Shown: positions 60,114 to 64,000 of the stretch, in pieces
Layout: the number at the start of each line of letters is the position of its first letter
Position numbering within the stretch: position 1 is the first letter of the stretch
DNA from: Methanobacterium sp.
GTDB taxonomy: Archaea > Methanobacteriota > Methanobacteria > Methanobacteriales > Methanobacteriaceae
NCBI GenBank assembly: GCA_030017655.1
Contig: JASEIM010000001.1
Span: 1-64,000, forward strand
Length of the DNA: 64,000 nt
Direction: 5' to 3'
The notes under the pieces: model-generated
What the model was told of the DNA's origin: nothing
What the model saw: the letters and a program-made list of their open reading frames with translations, nothing else
The model's database searches: none
Program-made: the position numbers and the translations under genes

Positions 60114-61498
60114 GCTGTGCAAATGTAATTAAAAAAGAGAGAACTTCTGTAATCAACCCTCTTGTAACATGTCAACCAATGGGAGCAATGTATGCAGTTG
60201 CAGGAATAAGAAGAGGGCTTCCATTAGTCCACGGTTCCCAGGGATGCTCCACATTTGTGAGGTACTCCTTCTCACGTCACTTCCGTGAACCATCAGAAAT
60301 TGCTGTGACATCACTCCACGAAGATGCAGCTGTTTTTGGTGGAAGAAAAAACCTCATATCTGGTATTGGAAATCTCGCAATAAGGTTCAAACCAAATTTA
60401 ATTGGAGCCATCAGTACATGTTCAAGTGAAATTATTGGAGATGACATGGAGGGTTTCATTAAAGTGGCAAAGGAAGAAATGAAACAGAGGATGGGAGAAA
60501 AAGAGGCAGAAAAAGTAAAAATAGTGCCAATAAGCACTCCAAGTTTTGTTGAAACCCACTTCAAAGGCTACGACAATGCAATTAAAGCTCTGGTTGATAA
60601 TTTGGCTGAAGATCCAAGTGAATCTAACGAAAAAGTCAATATAATTCCGGGAATGGTAAATCCTGGAGATATAAGAGAAATAAAGCATATTCTAAGCTTA
60701 ATGGGTGCTGAAGGCATCATCTTAACTGATATTTCAGATCCATTTGATTCACCACTTAGACCATCTACAACCGAAATGAAACCATTTTATCCAAAAGGAG
60801 GAACTATTGTAGAAGAAATTGCTGATACTTCAAATAGTCTTGGTACAATCTCTTTGTGTGGATATGCAGGCTCTGGTGCTACATCACTCGAGAAAAAATA
60901 TGATGTTCCAGCAGCTGTTGGCCCAATACCTATCGGGGTTCAAAACACTGACCAGTTCATGAGAAACTTAAAAAAATTCACTGGATTAGAGATTCCAGAC
61001 ACAATCCTGGATGAAAGAGGACTGCTTATTGATTCCATGGCAGATTTAGCATCAAGATATCTGTTTGGACGAAAAGTTGCAATATTTGGAGATCCATCAA
61101 TAACTTCTGGAATTGCCAGATTTGTATGTGAACTTGGAATGGTTCCTTCAGTAGTCTGTACTGGTGTTGAAAGCAGGGAATTCGTTGAAGAGATGAAAAA
61201 AGTTGCTAAAGAATCAGATGGTCCTGTAGATGTACTGATAAGAAGTGATTTAAGAGATTTAGAAACACATCTAGAAGAAGATCCTGTGGACATCATGATT
61301 GGCCATTCTGATGGAAGATTATTCGCTAAAGCACTAGATATTCCACTTATAAGAGTAGGATATCCTGTATATGACAGAGTAGGGTATCATAGAGTTCCTA
61401 TAGTGGGTTACAATGGTGGAATAAATCTCATAGACAGAATAACAAATACGGTCTTTGAAAAATACTATGATGCTGAACACTGGAAGCTTCAGCAGTAA
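60110..61498 (+). CDS. nifK: Nitrogenase molybdenum-iron protein beta chain NifK
   Basis: A 462-residue protein with the three P-cluster cysteines in VTCQPMGAMYAVAG, HGSQGCSTFVRYSFSRHFRE and ISTCSSEIIGDDM. It pairs with NifD as the alpha2beta2 MoFe protein. It lacks the long N-terminal extension seen in Azotobacter NifK, as is usual in methanogens. It starts inside the nifD stop (ATGA), so the two are coupled. Confidence 0.97.
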   Translation: MSCANVIKKERTSVINPLVTCQPMGAMYAVAGIRRGLPLVHGSQGCSTFVRYSFSRHFREPSEIAVTSLHEDAAVFGGRKNLISGIGNLAIRFKPNLIGAISTCSSEIIGDDMEGFIKVAKEEMKQRMGEKEAEKVKIVPISTPSFVETHFKGYDNAIKALVDNLAEDPSESNEKVNIIPGMVNPGDIREIKHILSLMGAEGIILTDISDPFDSPLRPSTTEMKPFYPKGGTIVEEIADTSNSLGTISLCGYAGSGATSLEKKYDVPAAVGPIPIGVQNTDQFMRNLKKFTGLEIPDTILDERGLLIDSMADLASRYLFGRKVAIFGDPSITSGIARFVCELGMVPSVVCTGVESREFVEEMKKVAKESDGPVDVLIRSDLRDLETHLEEDPVDIMIGHSDGRLFAKALDIPLIRVGYPVYDRVGYHRVPIVGYNGGINLIDRITNTVFEKYYDAEHWKLQQ

Positions 61499-61519
61499 AA
61501 AAAAAGAAATGGGAATAAG

Positions 61520-62983
61520 ATGGGACATATTCAAAAAAATAAGCCTAAAAGCCATTTATCTCTCCAAAACATCCAGAATGCAGGGACAAATGAAATAAAT
61601 ATTGATGTCCCTGATTCTATCATTAAAACCCTTGAAGCACGTAAAAATCATATATGCATTAAAAAAGGCGATAATTCAAACCCCTCATGCAATAAAGCCT
61701 CAATTCCAGGTACAGTTACACAAAGATCATGCGTATATGGGGGTGCAAGAGTAGTTCTCATGCCCATAACCGATGCAATTCACTTGGTACACGGCCCGAT
61801 AGGCTGTGCTTCATGTACATGGGATATAAGGGGCAGCAGATCATCCTCTGATGATCTATATAAAAACGGGTTTTCAACAAATCTAGAGGAAAAAGACATA
61901 GTATTTGGAGGAGAAAAGAAACTTCTTGAAACTATAATCGAATTAAACAAATTATATAATCCTGCAGCAGTATTCGTATATGCTACATGTGTTGTTGGAT
62001 TAATAGGAGATGATTTAAAAAGTGTTGCAAGAAAAGCTGAAAGATTAACTAAATGTAGAGTCATCCCTGTCCAATCAGAAGGATTCAGGGCTGTAAATAA
62101 ATCCCTTGGTCACCAGCTTGCCTGCGATGCAATGCTGGACTATTTAATTGGAACAGATGAGCCTGAAACCATAACAAAATATGATATTAATATTGTAGGA
62201 GAATTCAATGTTGCAGGAGATCTCTGGGGCATTAAACCTCTATTTGAAAAGATAGGGGTGAATGTAAGTTGTGCAATTACCGGCGATTCTAAAGTAGAAG
62301 ACATAGCAAGAGCGCACAGAGCAAAATTAAATGTTGTTCAATGCCAGAAATCTTCCAATCACCTTGCAATGGAAATGGAGAAAAAATATGGAATACCCTT
62401 TCTAAAGGTAAACTTCTTTGGAATAGAAGAAACTTCAAATTCCCTAAGAGATGTTGCACAATTTTTCAATAATCCTGAAATGATTAGGAAGACTGAAGAA
62501 CTTATAAAATCTGAAACTGAAAGATTAAGAGCTGAAATCATCAAATACAAAGAAAGGTTAGCTGGAAAAAGAGTAGCAGTTTATGTGGGCGGTAATAAAG
62601 CATGGTCATTAATTAAGGCTTTTGAAGAGATTGAAATGGAAGTTATAATGACAGGAACTCAAAATGGACTTCTTGAAGACTATGAAAGAATTAGAGAAAC
62701 AGTTAAAGATGGTACACTTGTGGTGGATGATGCAAATTCAATGGAACTTGCACGGCTTCTAAAAAAATACAGGCCAGATTTAATAGTATCTGGAGCAAAG
62801 GAGAAATATTTATCATTAAAACTCGGAATACCATTTTGTGACTTTAATCATGACAGAATAACATCCTTTGCAGGATTTCAAGGATTCATAAACTTTGCAA
62901 AAGAAGTAGATCGAGCTGTATCCAGTCCGGTGTGGAATTTAACACCTAAAAATTACAGTGGAGTAAAAGAAAATGCAAAATAA
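61520..62983 (+). CDS. nifE: FeMo-cofactor scaffold protein NifE
   Basis: A 487-residue NifD paralogue: IPGTVTQRSCVYGGARVVLM, HLVHGPIGCASCTWD and FVYATCVVGLIGDDL hold the cluster cysteines, and VVQCQKSSNHLAMEMEKKYG and the C-terminal FCDFNHDRITSFAGFQGF follow the fold. With NifN it carries the cofactor precursor during FeMo-co assembly. The N-terminus has about 40 extra residues before the common core. It overlaps nifN by 11 bases. Confidence 0.95.
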   Translation: MGHIQKNKPKSHLSLQNIQNAGTNEINIDVPDSIIKTLEARKNHICIKKGDNSNPSCNKASIPGTVTQRSCVYGGARVVLMPITDAIHLVHGPIGCASCTWDIRGSRSSSDDLYKNGFSTNLEEKDIVFGGEKKLLETIIELNKLYNPAAVFVYATCVVGLIGDDLKSVARKAERLTKCRVIPVQSEGFRAVNKSLGHQLACDAMLDYLIGTDEPETITKYDINIVGEFNVAGDLWGIKPLFEKIGVNVSCAITGDSKVEDIARAHRAKLNVVQCQKSSNHLAMEMEKKYGIPFLKVNFFGIEETSNSLRDVAQFFNNPEMIRKTEELIKSETERLRAEIIKYKERLAGKRVAVYVGGNKAWSLIKAFEEIEMEVIMTGTQNGLLEDYERIRETVKDGTLVVDDANSMELARLLKKYRPDLIVSGAKEKYLSLKLGIPFCDFNHDRITSFAGFQGFINFAKEVDRAVSSPVWNLTPKNYSGVKENAK

Positions 62984-64000
62984 TACAATGAGTCTAAAAA
63001 CAGAAAATCAGTGTGTTACAGATAAGAAATTTGCAGTTATAAATCCCTGTAAAATGTGCCAGCCAATGGGGGCTGTTCAGGCACTTTTAGGTGTAAAAGG
63101 AGCAATGCCCCTTATTCATGGTTCTCAAGGGTGCAGTACATACATGAGATTTCAGCTCTGCAGACATTTCAGAGAGCCGATTAATGTCTCATCAACATCA
63201 ATGAGTGAAGGAACAGTGGTTTACGGTGGTGAAGGCAATCTTTTAAAAGCACTTAATACGATCTGGAAGGAATACAACCCAGAATTAATAGGTGTCACCT
63301 CAAGTTGCCTCACTGAAACAATAGGGGATGATATGTCTCTTATTATAAAAAAATTCAAAAATTCACATCCTGATGAAGATTTACCACCAATAGTGCCAAT
63401 CAGCACTCCCAGCTATTCCGGCTCACATGTTGATGGATATGATAAAGCAGTTAAATCATTAGTTGAAAATTTAGCACATCCTGAAGAAAATAATCATAAA
63501 ATAAATGTTATACCTGGAATGATATCACCTGCAGATATAATGGCAATTAAGGATATTTTAAAAGAACTTGATATGGAAAGTATTTTCATCACAGATACAT
63601 CTGAATCCCTCAACTCCCCTCTAACTGATGATGTATCATTTTTGCCGGGTGAAGGTACTAAAGTAGATGAAATAAGAGAATCTGCTAATTCCATAGCTAC
63701 AATATCCTTAAGTAAACATGCCGATTCTGCAGGTGCATTCCTTCAAAAAAAATGTGGAGTTAAATCAATATCTGGTCCTCTTCCAGTAGGTGTACGGAAC
63801 ACGGACCAATTTATAGATTATATCACCAAAAGGAGGAGTATTGAAGTTCCAGAATCAATACAGAGGGATAGGGGGAAAATTATTGACGCCATAGTTGATG
63901 CCCATCCCTACAATTATTCCAGAAAAGTAGCATTGTATGGAGATCCTGATGTAGTAACTGGTTTGTCACGTTTTGTATGTGAACTTGGAATGATCCCTTC
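62973..64000 (+). CDS. nifN: FeMo-cofactor scaffold protein NifN (partial)
   Basis: The first 342 residues of a NifK paralogue, cut by the window edge. NPCKMCQPMGAVQALLGVKG, HGSQGCSTYMRFQLCRHFRE and GVTSSCLTETIGDDM are the conserved cluster segments, and PSYSGSHVDGYDKAVKSL is typical of NifN. It starts within nifE. Since nifB and nifV-like functions are not in the window, they should follow or lie elsewhere. Confidence 0.95.
   Translation, partial: MQNNTMSLKTENQCVTDKKFAVINPCKMCQPMGAVQALLGVKGAMPLIHGSQGCSTYMRFQLCRHFREPINVSSTSMSEGTVVYGGEGNLLKALNTIWKEYNPELIGVTSSCLTETIGDDMSLIIKKFKNSHPDEDLPPIVPISTPSYSGSHVDGYDKAVKSLVENLAHPEENNHKINVIPGMISPADIMAIKDILKELDMESIFITDTSESLNSPLTDDVSFLPGEGTKVDEIRESANSIATISLSKHADSAGAFLQKKCGVKSISGPLPVGVRNTDQFIDYITKRRSIEVPESIQRDRGKIIDAIVDAHPYNYSRKVALYGDPDVVTGLSRFVCELGMIP

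Overview
The window is AT-rich archaeal DNA from a hydrogenotrophic methanogen of the order Methanobacteriales. A Methanobacterium-like species is the best guess, inferred from gene content only. Diagnostic genes are the end of mtrH followed by methanogenesis marker protein 14, the electron-bifurcating hydrogenase set mvhDGAB, methanogen-type SerRS, PEP synthase, the two-subunit pyruvate carboxylase (pycB), archaeal cobamide genes (cobY, cobS, cbiS) and a NifI-type nitrogenase operon. Starts are ATG, GTG or TTG with GGAGG/GGTG-type ribosome binding sites, and TATA boxes of archaeal type can be seen. I see no tRNA, rRNA, CRISPR array or intact insertion sequence.

Layout. 1-18.4 kb is housekeeping and energy metabolism: mtrH end, MMP14, HtpX, CobY, a PRC-barrel protein, Fae, SufBC, MvhDGAB, a CooT-like protein, dihydroorotase, a phospholipase D-like protein, a lipoprotein, a COG1323 nucleotidyltransferase and an FKBP isomerase. 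18.5-33.3 kb is an accessory region: a dead two-component pair, small hypothetical genes, two candidate small RNAs, a tandem family of six small secreted proteins (one broken), further pseudogenes, and a three-gene operon headed by a 1179-residue secreted protein with a strongly cationic C-terminus. 33.3-56.7 kb is core again: SerRS, Pcc1, CooC, ribosomal L10e, PpsA, MfnA, fumarase beta, Upp, membrane and secreted hydrolases, Trm56, CobS, CbiS, a PII-like protein, a response regulator, LarC, QueC, a methyltransferase, PycB and a GT-C-type membrane protein. 56.9-64 kb is the nif operon nifH-nifI1-nifI2-nifD-nifK-nifE-nifN, cut by the window edge in nifN.

How they work together. MvhDGAB takes electrons from H2 for heterodisulfide reduction. 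CooC-, CooT- and LarC-type proteins point to several nickel-handling steps. CobY, CobS and CbiS cover most of cobamide salvage and late assembly, which supplies the corrinoid of Mtr. PpsA and PycB carry pyruvate into PEP and oxaloacetate, and fumarase continues the reductive branch. The nif operon carries a GGAA-N6-TTCC operator (NrpR type) over its inferred start site and encodes NifI1/NifI2 for post-translational control.

Most unusual points: (1) tracts of nested short hairpins between operons (360-668, 6893-7142, 11641-11704, 42806-42860); (2) a GC-rich candidate RNA at about 20960-21134 behind tandem GTGA-N6-TCAC dyads, with an exposed TTCCTCCT loop and a terminator-like hairpin; (3) the secreted-protein family at 23.0-27.3 kb, bracketed by near-identical TTAGTRAATACTAA palindromes, with a hairpin RNA candidate inside; (4) the toxin-like 1179-residue protein operon; (5) a leader with a start/stop mini-ORF, a long-range stem and an apparent ATT start at 48.24-48.34 kb. 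None of these could be checked against databases here.
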